This document shows positions 1-9,703 of a stretch of DNA of 33,836 nt, in pieces. The DNA lies in the NCBI GenBank assembly GCA_947311445.1, contig CAMZKV010000113.1:1-33836 (forward strand). The letters are read 5' to 3'. Both the position numbers and the translations under genes were made by a program. Numbering within the stretch: position 1 is the stretch's first letter; each line of letters begins with the position of its first letter. Source of the DNA: an uncultured Chlorobiota bacterium (GTDB taxonomy: Bacteria; Bacteroidota; Bacteroidia; Bacteroidales; JAADGE01). Under the pieces are notes generated by a model. It ran no database searches. It was given only the letters and a program-made list of their open reading frames with translations, and was not told the DNA's origin.

Positions 1-714
1 TATGAGATTATTTATTCTGTAATTCCAATTTCTATAAAAATACCTTGTCCTGTATGCGTAACCGACAAGTCGCCATTTAAACAAAGACTTTACTCCGTCA
101 ACAGGTAACTTAATTGCATAATGCACCGGTCGCCAAACATACTTTATAGGTGTTCCCCAAACAACTTTTTGATAAACACGTTTTAGTTTTGAATTATTAT
201 GTTGTCTCCTAAGCTGGTAGTAACAAACCAAACCTTTATATTTAACTTTCAACAAACCTTGTTTGTTTGATTTTCTTTTTTTATATGCAGAAATTTTTTT
301 GTCAAATTTTAGTCTTTTGCCTTTGAGGTAAACATTTGCATCTGAAATCGTTTTGCTTTTATTATCAAATAGTTGGATTATTAAATCTGTGTTATTATCA
401 ATAATCTTAACATCAAAATCTTGGATTGTAGTTAATGAATAATTCAGTTTATTTTGATGGGTACTTGCTTTCAAATAATATCCGTTTTTAAGAACTCCTT
501 TATATTTTTTTTCTGTAAGAAAAGAATCTGCAAGCGTATGAAAAAAAGAATCTTGAAGTTTATCAATTCCTTTTGTATAAAGTAAGTCTGCCTCTTCTTG
601 TGAAAGTTCAAAAATATATGTATAATAACTTGATTTTTTTAAGTCATCAAGCATTTGTGAAAAAGAAATTTTGCTAATAAGAAGCACTAAAAGTAAAAAT
701 AGTATTTTTTTCAT
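1..714 (-). CDS. Partial exported protein (N-terminal ~238 aa, runs off the left edge); possibly a large alpha-2-macroglobulin-like or carboxypeptidase-regulatory-like surface protein
   Basis: Minus-strand frame open from ATG at 714 to base 1: MKKILFLLLVLLISKISFSQMLDDLKKSSYYTYIFELSQEEADLLYTKGIDKLQDSFF...KSKTISDANVYLKGKRLKFD... Clear signal peptide. Family assignment is weak. Absent from the ORF track because it is truncated. Confidence 0.6.
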   Translation of the reverse strand, partial: MKKILFLLLVLLISKISFSQMLDDLKKSSYYTYIFELSQEEADLLYTKGIDKLQDSFFHTLADSFLTEKKYKGVLKNGYYLKASTHQNKLNYSLTTIQDFDVKIIDNNTDLIIQLFDNKSKTISDANVYLKGKRLKFDKKISAYKKRKSNKQGLLKVKYKGLVCYYQLRRQHNNSKLKRVYQKVVWGTPIKYVWRPVHYAIKLPVDGVKSLFKWRLVGYAYRTRYFYRNWNYRINNLI

Positions 715-876
715 CCTGTTTTTTATAGATATGACAAATATAAAAATTTAACCCCCTTAAAAGAAATAGTTTTTTTTTAGGAAGTTGTTAAAAAAAGATA
801 GTTTTAATCACAAGTCACATTCTTATATCGCTTAATTAATATTTGTTTTACATTTCTTATATTAAACTCATTCTGT

Positions 877-884
877 TATATTTG
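877..884 (+). promoter_or_regulatory. Putative Bacteroidetes -7 element (TATATTTG) upstream of valS
   Basis: Exact match to TAnnTTTG, ~32 bp upstream of the valS ATG (916). No convincing -33 TTTG at the usual spacing. Confidence 0.4.
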
Positions 885-915
885 CAAAAAATTTTAAATA
901 GACAGAAAAAAAGAA

Positions 916-3552
916 ATGATCAACACTCCAACAAAGTACAATTCAATAGATGTAGAAAAAAAATGGTATCAATATTGGCTTGACAATAAGCTGTTTAAGT
1001 CAGTTCCAGATGATAGAGAACCCTTCACAATTGTAATACCTCCACCAAATGTAACAGGAGTTTTGCACATGGGACATATCCTAAACAATACTATTCAAGA
1101 TATTCTCATTCGCCGTGCTCGTATGAAAGGCAAAAATGCCTGTTGGGTGCCGGGTACCGACCATGCATCAATTGCTACGGAAGCAAAAGTTGTAAATAAA
1201 CTTGCCGAAGAACGCATCAGCAAAGACGATATTACTCGTGATGAGTTTATGAAACATGCTTGGGAATGGACACATAAACATGGAGGAATAATTTTAGAGC
1301 AACTTAAAAAAGTTGGTGCTTCTTGCGATTGGGACAGAACAAAATTTACTTTGGATGATGACCTTTCTGAAAGTGTAATTAAAACTTTTATTGACCTTCA
1401 TGAAAAAGGATTAATTTACAGAGGAGTAAGAATGGTAAATTGGGACACAAAAGCCCAAACAGCTGTTTCTGATGAAGAGGTTGAATACAAAGACGAGCAA
1501 TCAAAACTTTACTACGTAAAATATAAAATTATTGATAGTGATGAATTTATAACTATTGCAACAACACGCCCCGAAACAATTCTTGGCGACTCGGCAATTT
1601 GTGTGCATCCCGAAGACGAAAGATACAAACACCTTAAAGGAAAGAAAGTTATTATTCCTTTGGTTAAACGTGAAGCTCCAATTATTTTTGATGATTATAT
1701 TGATATTGAATTCGGAACAGGAGCATTAAAAGTAACTCCCGCACACGATGAAAATGATTATATGCTTGGGCAAAAACACAATTTGCAAGTAATTGACATC
1801 TTCAACCCGGACGGAACAATGAGTAAAGAAGCTCAACTTTATGAAAATATTGACCGTTTTGAGGTTCGTAAACTAATTGTAAAAGACCTTGAAAAATCAG
1901 GAAATTTTGTAAAATCTGAAAATTACACAAATCGTGTAGGTTATTCGCAAAGAACGCAAGTTGCCATAGAGCCAAAACTTTCAATGCAATGGTTTTTGAA
2001 AATGGAAGAACTTGTAAAACCTGCCATTGAAAATGTAAATAACGGCAACATAAATTTCTCCCCAAAACGTTTTGTAAACACATACAACCATTGGCTAGAA
2101 AATGTTAGAGACTGGAATATTTCTCGCCAACTTTGGTGGGGGCATCAAATTCCTGCATACTATATTTCAGGAACTAACGATTTTGTTGTTGCTGATAATA
2201 TTGAAAAAGCTCTTGAACTTGCAAAAGTTAAAACTGGCAATAATAATCTTACAATTAACGACTTAAAACAAGATGAAGATGTTCTTGACACTTGGTTTTC
2301 ATCTTGGTTGTGGCCAATTTCAGTTTTTGATGGTATCAGAAACCCTGATAATGAAGAAATAAATTACTATTACCCAACAAATGTTTTGGCAACTGGGCAT
2401 GACATTATTTTCTTTTGGGTTGCACGAATGATTTTTGCAGGTTACGAGTTTAGAAATGAACTCCCTTTTAAAGATGTGTATTTTACGGGAATGGTGCGAG
2501 ATGAAAAACGCAGAAAAATGTCGAAACAACTTGGCAATTCACCCGACCCGATTAAGTTAATTGAAAAATATGGTGCTGATGGCGTTCGTTTTGGTATGAT
2601 GCTTTGCTCACCAGCCGGTGGCGATTTACTTTATAATGACAGTTTACCTGAACAAGGAAAAAATTTCACAAATAAAATTTGGAATGCCTTCCTACTAACC
2701 CAATCTTGGGAAGTTGATGAAACCATTGAACAGCCCGAACATTCAAAAGTTGCACTGGACTGGTTTAATGAAAAATTTAATGAGCAAATTGCAAATCTTG
2801 ATGAACTTTATGATACTTTTAAACTTTCAGAAGCATTAATGTTGGTTTATAAATTGTTTAAAGATGAGTTTTCATCTTGGCTTTTAGAAGTTGTAAAACC
2901 GGATTATCAAAAACCAATTGATGCAAAAACATATAAAGCTGTTAAAGATAATTTCGAAAAACTATTGAAAATTCTTCATCCTTTAATGCCTTTTATTACA
3001 GAAGAAATTTGGCACAAATTTGAAACACGCAAAGACGGAGAAAGCATTATGGTTTCAGAAATGCCTAAACCTCAGCCTGTTAACAGCAAAACGATTGCAG
3101 GTTTTGATTTTGCAAAAGAAGTTATTACACAAATTCGCACAATTAGAAAAGAAAAAAATCTTTCGTATAAAAACAAATTAAATCTTTTATATAAAGATGA
3201 AAGTAACAGTTATAATAAAGATTTTGAAACAATAATTACAAGATTAAGCGGGATTGATAATGTTTCAGAAACAAAAGAAAAAGTTGAAGGTGCATCTCAC
3301 TTTGTTGTTAAAAAAGTTGAATTTTTTGTTCCTCTCGGAGATTTAATTGATAAAGATGCAGAAATTAAAAAACTTACAGAAGAACTGAAATATGCAAAAG
3401 GCTTCTTAAATTCTGTAATGAAGAAATTGGGGAATGAACGTTTTGTAAACAATGCACCTGCACAAGTTATTGAAAAAGAAAATGTTAAAAAGGCTGATGC
3501 AGAAGCTAAGATTAAAGCATTGGAAGAGCAAATTGAGAATTTAAATTCTTAG
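916..3552 (+). CDS. valS: Valine--tRNA ligase
   Basis: 878 aa; class I aaRS signatures PPPNVTGVLHMGHILNNTIQD (HIGH-type) and KMSKQLGNSPDP (KMSKS-type), editing domain TTRPETILGDSA, C-terminal coiled coil. Confidence 0.98.
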   Translation: MINTPTKYNSIDVEKKWYQYWLDNKLFKSVPDDREPFTIVIPPPNVTGVLHMGHILNNTIQDILIRRARMKGKNACWVPGTDHASIATEAKVVNKLAEERISKDDITRDEFMKHAWEWTHKHGGIILEQLKKVGASCDWDRTKFTLDDDLSESVIKTFIDLHEKGLIYRGVRMVNWDTKAQTAVSDEEVEYKDEQSKLYYVKYKIIDSDEFITIATTRPETILGDSAICVHPEDERYKHLKGKKVIIPLVKREAPIIFDDYIDIEFGTGALKVTPAHDENDYMLGQKHNLQVIDIFNPDGTMSKEAQLYENIDRFEVRKLIVKDLEKSGNFVKSENYTNRVGYSQRTQVAIEPKLSMQWFLKMEELVKPAIENVNNGNINFSPKRFVNTYNHWLENVRDWNISRQLWWGHQIPAYYISGTNDFVVADNIEKALELAKVKTGNNNLTINDLKQDEDVLDTWFSSWLWPISVFDGIRNPDNEEINYYYPTNVLATGHDIIFFWVARMIFAGYEFRNELPFKDVYFTGMVRDEKRRKMSKQLGNSPDPIKLIEKYGADGVRFGMMLCSPAGGDLLYNDSLPEQGKNFTNKIWNAFLLTQSWEVDETIEQPEHSKVALDWFNEKFNEQIANLDELYDTFKLSEALMLVYKLFKDEFSSWLLEVVKPDYQKPIDAKTYKAVKDNFEKLLKILHPLMPFITEEIWHKFETRKDGESIMVSEMPKPQPVNSKTIAGFDFAKEVITQIRTIRKEKNLSYKNKLNLLYKDESNSYNKDFETIITRLSGIDNVSETKEKVEGASHFVVKKVEFFVPLGDLIDKDAEIKKLTEELKYAKGFLNSVMKKLGNERFVNNAPAQVIEKENVKKADAEAKIKALEEQIENLNS

Positions 3553-3561
3553 GACGTGAAA

Positions 3562-3760
3562 AAGCGTTAAAACGCTTAGTTGTTTTTTGTAGATTTTATC
3601 CCACGATTAAAATCGTGGGTTATATGGATAAAATTTTATATTTTATTTTTAAACATTACTTTGTTTTAATAAAAAAAACTAAATGAATTAATCATTTTTC
3701 AACCCACGACTTTAGTCGTGAGGTATAGTAGAAACACTAATTTAACCGTTTTAACGGTTT
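3562..3760 (+). repeat. Left copy of a ~200-bp hairpin-rich repeat flanking the transposase
   Basis: Contains AAGCGTTAAAACGCTT (3562-3577), CCCACGATTAAAATCGTGGG (3600-3619), CCCACGACTTTAGTCGTGAG (3703-3722) and AACCGTTTTAACGGTT (3744-3759). The core TGTAGATTTTATCCCACGATT...AATTAATCATTT is repeated at 4206-4410 in the same orientation. Confidence 0.9.
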
Positions 3761-3772
3761 ACAAAGATAAAA

Positions 3773-4198
3773 ATGTCTCATTCAAAAGTAAAAATATTAG
3801 TACACGGTATTCTTGGAGTTAAAAATCGAGAAAACCTTATTAATTCTGACATTGAAAAACAAGTTCACAGCTTTATACACGAACAACTTGTAGTACTTGG
3901 ATGTTATGCAGAAAAAATTAATGGTACGCCAAATCATGTTCACATTTTATTTCATTTAAACTCTCAGAAAACCATAAGTGAAGTATTTAAGCAAGTAAAA
4001 GGTGCTGTTTCTTATAAAATTAATTTTAATAATTTAACTAAAAATAAATTTTCTTGGCAAGTTGGTTATGGTGCATTTTCTGTTAGTCAGTCTAAAATTG
4101 AAGAAATAAAGAATTATATTGAAAATCAAAAAACACATCATAAAAAGATGACTTTTAGAGAAGAGTATAACAAATTTATTAAACTTTATGGTTTGTAA
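3773..4198 (+). mobile_element. IS200/IS605-like (Y1/HUH, REP-associated type) transposase
   Basis: 141 aa; HUH motif in GTPNHVHILFHL, C-terminal catalytic-Tyr region EEIKNYIENQKTHHKKMTFREEYNKFIKLYGL; flanked by palindromic repeats as expected for RAYT-type elements. Confidence 0.9.
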
Positions 4199-4205
4199 AT
4201 TTTTT

Positions 4206-4410
4206 GAAAACCGTTAAAACGCTTACTTGTTTTTGTAGATTTTATCCCACGATTAAAATCGTGGGTTATATGGATAAAATTTTATATTTTATTTTTAAAC
4301 ATTACTTTGTTTTAATAAAAAAAACTAAATGAATTAATCATTTCCCAACCCACGACTTCAGTCGTGGGACATAATAGAAACAATAAAATAACCGTTTTAA
4401 CGGTTTTGAA
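4206..4410 (+). repeat. Right copy of the hairpin-rich repeat
   Basis: GAAAACCGTTAAAACGCTTA start, CCCACGATTAAAATCGTGGG (4246-4265), CCCACGACTTCAGTCGTGGG (4349-4368), AACCGTTTTAACGGTT (4390-4405). The ends form a terminal inverted repeat (AAAACCGTTAAAACG / CGTTTTAACGGTTTT). Near-identical to 3562-3760. Confidence 0.9.
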
Positions 4411-4422
4411 AAAAAATAATAT

Positions 4423-5511
4423 ATGAACAAAAATAATTATTGCGTAATAATGGCAGGCGGTGTAGGAAGTCGCTTTTGGCCAATTAGCAGAACTAAAAAA
4501 CCTAAACAATTTTTAGATATTTTGGGAACGGGAAAATCTCTTTTGCAACAAACTTATTCGCGTTTTGCACGAGTTTGTCCGCCTGAAAACATCTACATTG
4601 TTACAAGCGAAATGTATGAGAAACAAGTTGCAGAACAACTTCCGGAAATGGACAAAAGACAAATTTTGGGAGAACCTGCAAGAAGAAATACTGCACCTTG
4701 TATTGCATATTCAAACTTAAAAATTAAAGCAAAAAATCCTGATGCAAATATTGTTGTTGCTCCTTCTGACCACTTAATTTTAGATGAGACAAAATTTGTT
4801 GATGTTATTGAAAAAAGTTTTGACTTTGTTTCTGAAAATGACAGCTTATTAACTTTGGGAATAAACCCAACAAGACCGGAAACCGGATACGGCTACATAC
4901 AAATTGAAGATACAAAACCTGCAAATTTTAAATATTTAAATAAAGTTAAAAGTTTCACAGAAAAACCAAACAGGGAAACTGCTGAAAAATTTCTTGAAAG
5001 TGGTGAGTTTGTATGGAACTCAGGAATTTTTATTTGGTCGTTAAAAAGCATAAGTAAGGCTTTTGATAATTTCCTTCCGGAAATTGCTGAAATTTTCTCA
5101 AATACAAATGAAATTTCAACAATTGAAAAAGAGTTGAATTTTGTAAAAACCGCTTATGCAGAATGTAAAAATATTTCCATTGATAACGGTATTATGGAAC
5201 ATGCCGAAAATGTTTTTGTTTACCCTACGGAATTTGGTTGGTCAGATTTAGGAACATGGGACTCTCTTTATGAGCTTTCTGAAAAAGATGAAGATGCAAA
5301 TGCTTTTAACACAAAAAATGTATTTACTTACGACACTAAAAACACTTTAATTAATGTGCCAAAAGAAAAACTTGTAATAGTTGAAGGTTTGGATGGCTAC
5401 ATTATTGCAGAGGCAGATAATATTCTTATGATTACAAAGCGTGATAATGAAAAGAAAATCAGAGAGTTTGTTAAAGATATTGAAGGAAAAAAGGGTAGTG
5501 AGTATATTTAA
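4423..5511 (+). CDS. manC: Mannose-1-phosphate guanylyltransferase
   Basis: 362 aa; nucleotidyltransferase signature VIMAGGVGSRFWPISRTKKPKQFLDILG, APSDHLI, EKPNRETAEKFLESGEFVWNSGIF, FGWSDLGTWDSLYEL. Confidence 0.93.
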   Translation: MNKNNYCVIMAGGVGSRFWPISRTKKPKQFLDILGTGKSLLQQTYSRFARVCPPENIYIVTSEMYEKQVAEQLPEMDKRQILGEPARRNTAPCIAYSNLKIKAKNPDANIVVAPSDHLILDETKFVDVIEKSFDFVSENDSLLTLGINPTRPETGYGYIQIEDTKPANFKYLNKVKSFTEKPNRETAEKFLESGEFVWNSGIFIWSLKSISKAFDNFLPEIAEIFSNTNEISTIEKELNFVKTAYAECKNISIDNGIMEHAENVFVYPTEFGWSDLGTWDSLYELSEKDEDANAFNTKNVFTYDTKNTLINVPKEKLVIVEGLDGYIIAEADNILMITKRDNEKKIREFVKDIEGKKGSEYI

Positions 5512-5520
5512 TTTTAAGTA

Positions 5521-5562
5521 AAAAAAGATTTCCCAAATATCGTAAAATTGGGAAATCTTTTT
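5521..5562. terminator. Bidirectional intrinsic terminator between convergent manC and the aspartase gene
   Basis: AAAAAGATTTCCCAA-(loop)-TTGGGAAATCTTTTT stem with A-tract and T-tract on both sides. Confidence 0.8.
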
Positions 5563-5575
5563 AATTATAAAATAG

Positions 5576-7444
5576 CTATTTTAAATTATGAGGTTCAAGC
5601 ATATTTTCAGGAGATAATATTTTTTTTATTTCATCTTCTGACAATAAGCCTCTTTCAAGAGTAAGGTCATAAACACTTTTTCCCGTTTCAAGAGCTTCTT
5701 TTGCAATTGAGCTACTATTTTCATAACCAATTACAGGATTTAGTGCAGTTACAATTCCTATGCTGTTTCTAACAACTTCTTCTAGATGTTTTTCGTTAGC
5801 AGTAATTCCATTTATAGTTTTATGTCTTAAAACTGCCATTCCATTTTTCAACATTTCTATTGATTCAAATAAACTTTGAACAATAACCGGTTCCATAACG
5901 TTTAATTCTAACTGTCCTGCTTCGGCTGCCATGGTTACTGTTACATCATTTCCTATTACTTTAAAAGCTATTTGATTTACCACTTCTGGAATTACAGGAT
6001 TTACTTTTCCTGGCATAATTGAAGATCCTGGCTGAACTGCTGGCAAGTTAATTTCATTGAGACCTGCACGAGGACCTGATGACAATAAACGTAGGTCATT
6101 CATTATTTTAGACAATTTAATTGCCAAACGTTTTAGTGATGATGAAAACATTACGAATGAACCGGTATCTTGGGTTGCTTCAACTAAGTTTCTAGCATTT
6201 TCTATTTCTAAACCTGAAATTTCTTTTAGATGTTTAACAACTATGGGGCTATATCTTGGGTCTGCATTTATTCCGGTTCCTATTGCAGTTGCTCCCATAT
6301 TTACATTTAACATTAAATCTGAGTTTCTAATAACACGCTCAATTTCTTCTTCCAAAGTTTCAGCATAGGCTTCAAACTCTTGACCCATTGTCATAGGAAC
6401 AGCGTCTTGAAGTTGGGTTCGTCCCATTTTTAAAACATTCTTAAACTCTTCTGCTTTTTTCTTAAATGAAATTACCAAAAGTTTAAGTTCCTTATTTAAA
6501 GAAATACTACTATTTTTAAGTGCAATTTTTACAGCAGTAGGGTAACTGTCATTTGTTGATTGTGATAGATTTACATGATTATTAGGGTGTACAATATCAT
6601 AGTCACCTTTTTCTTTTCCTAATTTAACAAGTGCAAGATTAGCAATAACTTCGTTAGCATTCATATTTGTGGATGTTCCTGCTCCTCCTTGTATCATATC
6701 TACCACAAACTCTTTATGATATTTTCCATGCAATAGTTCGTCGCATGCAAAAACAATTGCATCACAAATCTCTTTTTCAAGTAATCCAATATCAAAATTT
6801 GCTTTTGCAGCAGCTTTTTTCACCATTGCAAATGCAGTAATAATATCAGGATAGAAACTAATATTCACACCTGATATATTAAAATTCTCCCTTGCTCTAA
6901 GAGTTTGAATACCATAAAAAAACTCGTCAGGAACATTTCTATATCCTAACAAATCGTGTTCTTTTCGTGAAGAACCGGAAACATATTGTGCTCCAATATT
7001 CATAAGCCTGGAACTTGCATGGCTCATTCTTCTTGAAACAATCTGTGTTATTTCAGTGAACATTTTAACAGCAATCTTTCCGTCATTGTGCAATATATTT
7101 TTTAATTTTTCAGAATCAATAACATAAATTTCAGAGTCGGTTAAAGCTCTTGCAGATGTAGAATGAGGAGAATCATCAACAATTGAGCCTTCGCCTATAA
7201 AATCATATTTTTTAAATTGAGTTATCTGTTTTGATTCTCCAAAAGAATTCTTCATATATAACTCAACTTCACCTGAATAAACAATATAAATGTTTTTTCT
7301 TTCAAAATTTTGCTCAAAAAGGATAGAGCCTTCATCATACATTATTGATTTTGTAATTTTAATAATTTTTTCTAATTCAAAATCTTCAAAATGTCCAAAA
7401 AGTTCTGTTCTTTGTAAAAATGTTCTTAATTTATTAATTCCCAT
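5576..7444 (-). CDS. aspA: Aspartate ammonia-lyase with N-terminal cyclic-nucleotide-binding (Crp-like) domain
   Basis: 622 aa; N-terminal ~140 aa cNMP-like (GSILFEQNFERKNIYIVYSGEVELYM...YDFIGEGSIVDDSPHSTSARALTDSEIYVID), then full aspartase (RKEHDLLGYRNVPDEFFYGIQTLRARENF, GSSIMPGKVNPVIPEVVNQIAFKVIGND). Confidence 0.93.
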   Translation of the reverse strand: MGINKLRTFLQRTELFGHFEDFELEKIIKITKSIMYDEGSILFEQNFERKNIYIVYSGEVELYMKNSFGESKQITQFKKYDFIGEGSIVDDSPHSTSARALTDSEIYVIDSEKLKNILHNDGKIAVKMFTEITQIVSRRMSHASSRLMNIGAQYVSGSSRKEHDLLGYRNVPDEFFYGIQTLRARENFNISGVNISFYPDIITAFAMVKKAAAKANFDIGLLEKEICDAIVFACDELLHGKYHKEFVVDMIQGGAGTSTNMNANEVIANLALVKLGKEKGDYDIVHPNNHVNLSQSTNDSYPTAVKIALKNSSISLNKELKLLVISFKKKAEEFKNVLKMGRTQLQDAVPMTMGQEFEAYAETLEEEIERVIRNSDLMLNVNMGATAIGTGINADPRYSPIVVKHLKEISGLEIENARNLVEATQDTGSFVMFSSSLKRLAIKLSKIMNDLRLLSSGPRAGLNEINLPAVQPGSSIMPGKVNPVIPEVVNQIAFKVIGNDVTVTMAAEAGQLELNVMEPVIVQSLFESIEMLKNGMAVLRHKTINGITANEKHLEEVVRNSIGIVTALNPVIGYENSSSIAKEALETGKSVYDLTLERGLLSEDEIKKILSPENMLEPHNLK

Positions 7445-7467
7445 AACTTGTGTTATATTTATAATTT

Positions 7468-9540
7468 TTAAAATTTTATTCTAAATTGAATTTTTACTTC
7501 CGATTTATTATTCGCTTGAATTTCATCAAGAGATGAACCAATTACATCTCTATCCGAATATGAATAATTTGCATATCGTAACCAAACATCAATAAAATCT
7601 TTTATAAGTGTGTACCTGAGAGTTAAATATGTTCTTATTCCTTGTCCGCTCAAACCGGGAATAGAATACCCATATAAAATATCATTTTCATAAGTATAAA
7701 TTCTTGCATTGTATGGAGCATCAAAATATGCAAGTCTAAAATTAAACTTTAGGGGGAATGTACTGAATTCATAATTTATGTCTTGGTAAAACATAAAACC
7801 ATTTTCTGTTTTATTATCTTCTTTATTATATTGTGAAATTGCAAACCGATTCTTTAAAACTAAATTTCTTGATAAAGAATATGTAATATGATATCTTAAT
7901 TGTTTTTTTTGAATTGGAACAATGTTAACAACACCAGTATAATCATCCGAAGAGTTTTGAAATTTGGACTCTTGCTTAAACCTTAAGTGCATATTAACAT
8001 ATCGGTTTAAACTATAGTCTATTTGAGAAAAGAAATCAGCTCCATTTGAAATACCATTAACTCTATATGTTAGCCATTGAAATTTAAATAAATCATAATA
8101 TGCAGAAACTGTCCACTTTCTAATTGGGTGAATTTCTGTTCCTAAATACATTCCATTTTCAGTTGTTGTTGCAGACTGTTCGCCAAAACCTGCGGCATAG
8201 TATGCTTGGTAATTTTTTGTATAGTATCTTTGCAGAATACCCAATGACATTTGTGGTGCCAGCCTTAATAATGCAGAATTTAAAAGTGCATAACCACCTG
8301 TATGACTAATTGCTTCTTCTCCAAAAAAGATAATATTTTTATAATTTGCTTGATAATCAATACTTGCATTCATACCATGATTTCCTTGAAACCTGAATTT
8401 ATTGTATAGCCCATCTTTTTTAAGTTCTTCGCTGAATTTATATTGTATGAAAGTTGCTCCAAGTTTAAACCAGTGTTGCCTCCATTTAATATTTGTTCCG
8501 TAAACTAGTTCTTTTACAGAATGTTTATCAAATATTTCATTAGGAGTTCTGTGCATTCCGGTTTTCTGAAATGAACCTTGAAACTCAATTTCATTTGTTG
8601 AAGTGTCTAATTTTATATTTCCGTCAATGTTTTTATAAGAAAAGAAAGCTGTAACATCTATATCTTTATGCCTGAAAGTAAATCCGGCACCTCTGAAAAA
8701 CTTATTTTCATCGGTCGATGAATATTTTCTTAAACCATCATATTTTTTCTTAATTGACATTACATAAGAAGATTTTCCGGTTGACAGTCCCGACCACGAA
8801 ACTAATCCTTGCCCAAATCGTGCCTGAAAATCTCCTAAAGTTATAGTTTTAAATTTCCATACATCATCTACTTGAACATGTGCACTATAATAATCAAACC
8901 CTTGTTTTTGTGATCCTTTAAAAAACTGTTCACCAGGATCTTTCTCTGCCACAAAGCCAAATTTTATTTTTCTTTTATAATCAAATTGGTATTTTGTGTA
9001 ATATTTAAATTTATTGCCTCTGTATAAATTTGTATCCGGACTTATTTCAAAAACATCATCATTATGTTTAAATCCTTTTTGTTTCTGTATATTAAATTGT
9101 GTTCTTAAAAATAGCTTATGTCTTCCATATTTAATTGCTCGTTTAAAATCGGGAATATTATCCCCTTCTTTTGCACGAACCATAACAAAAGGTAATAATT
9201 GTCTTATATCTTTTGCGGAAAAACTCTCAAGTAATTGCAATTCATAAATAGTTTGCATTTCTCCAGCATTCCTTCTGTATTCTAAAATATCTTCTATGTG
9301 AAAATCTGAAAGAAATTGAAACCTTTCCAGGTCTTCTCTTGTTGCAGTATTAATATTTAATGGGTTTTTTGCAAAATAATAAAGATCTTCATATAAAGAA
9401 GTAAAATCTATTTCTTCATCACTTGATTCTGACAATTCTTCAATAAGATTATCAATCACCTCTTTATCAATAACTTGTCCAGACAAATTTATTATTATTA
9501 ACATAAAAAAAGATGATAAAACTAATTTTTTTAAAGTCAT
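7468..9540 (-). CDS. Helix-hairpin-helix domain-containing exported, probably outer-membrane beta-barrel, protein
   Basis: 690 aa; signal peptide; PLNINTATREDLERFQFLSDFHIEDILEYRRNAGEMQTIYELQLLESFSAKDIRQLLPFV (ComEA-type HhH), followed by alternating beta-rich sequence ending ...VKIQFRIKF. Confidence 0.8.
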   Translation of the reverse strand: MTLKKLVLSSFFMLIIINLSGQVIDKEVIDNLIEELSESSDEEIDFTSLYEDLYYFAKNPLNINTATREDLERFQFLSDFHIEDILEYRRNAGEMQTIYELQLLESFSAKDIRQLLPFVMVRAKEGDNIPDFKRAIKYGRHKLFLRTQFNIQKQKGFKHNDDVFEISPDTNLYRGNKFKYYTKYQFDYKRKIKFGFVAEKDPGEQFFKGSQKQGFDYYSAHVQVDDVWKFKTITLGDFQARFGQGLVSWSGLSTGKSSYVMSIKKKYDGLRKYSSTDENKFFRGAGFTFRHKDIDVTAFFSYKNIDGNIKLDTSTNEIEFQGSFQKTGMHRTPNEIFDKHSVKELVYGTNIKWRQHWFKLGATFIQYKFSEELKKDGLYNKFRFQGNHGMNASIDYQANYKNIIFFGEEAISHTGGYALLNSALLRLAPQMSLGILQRYYTKNYQAYYAAGFGEQSATTTENGMYLGTEIHPIRKWTVSAYYDLFKFQWLTYRVNGISNGADFFSQIDYSLNRYVNMHLRFKQESKFQNSSDDYTGVVNIVPIQKKQLRYHITYSLSRNLVLKNRFAISQYNKEDNKTENGFMFYQDINYEFSTFPLKFNFRLAYFDAPYNARIYTYENDILYGYSIPGLSGQGIRTYLTLRYTLIKDFIDVWLRYANYSYSDRDVIGSSLDEIQANNKSEVKIQFRIKF

Positions 9541-9604
9541 TTTATAATAATATATAGAATTTTTTAAAAATATTTGTAAATATAATAAAACATTTTTTAT
9601 AAAT

Positions 9605-9612
9605 TATCTTTG
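9605..9612 (+). promoter_or_regulatory. Putative -7 element TATCTTTG upstream of the tandem SpoIIE phosphatases
   Basis: Exact TAnnTTTG match ~92 bp upstream of ATG 9704; no good -33 element seen. Confidence 0.35.
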
Positions 9613-9703
9613 TTTTGAAAAAAACACTTTTAACATCTTATAAATTTGAACTAAACAAAATAATTTCTTCATATCAGTTTTTTTTTATAGGTTAGCGACA
9701 TAT

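Noticed and set aside
1802-2529. Minus-strand ORFs of 93 and 69 aa inside valS
   Set aside because: Antisense to an unambiguous valS CDS; no recognisable domain or start context.
3600-4368. Repeated CCCACGA palindromes considered as a CRISPR array
   Set aside because: Only two repeat units, separated by a transposase; no regular spacers and no cas genes.
4312-4509. 65-aa minus ORF over the right repeat and manC start
   Set aside because: Overlaps repeat and manC 5' end; composition looks like a chance AT-rich ORF.
6057-6368. 103-aa plus-strand ORF within the aspartase gene
   Set aside because: Antisense to conserved lyase sequence; explained by codon bias of the real gene.
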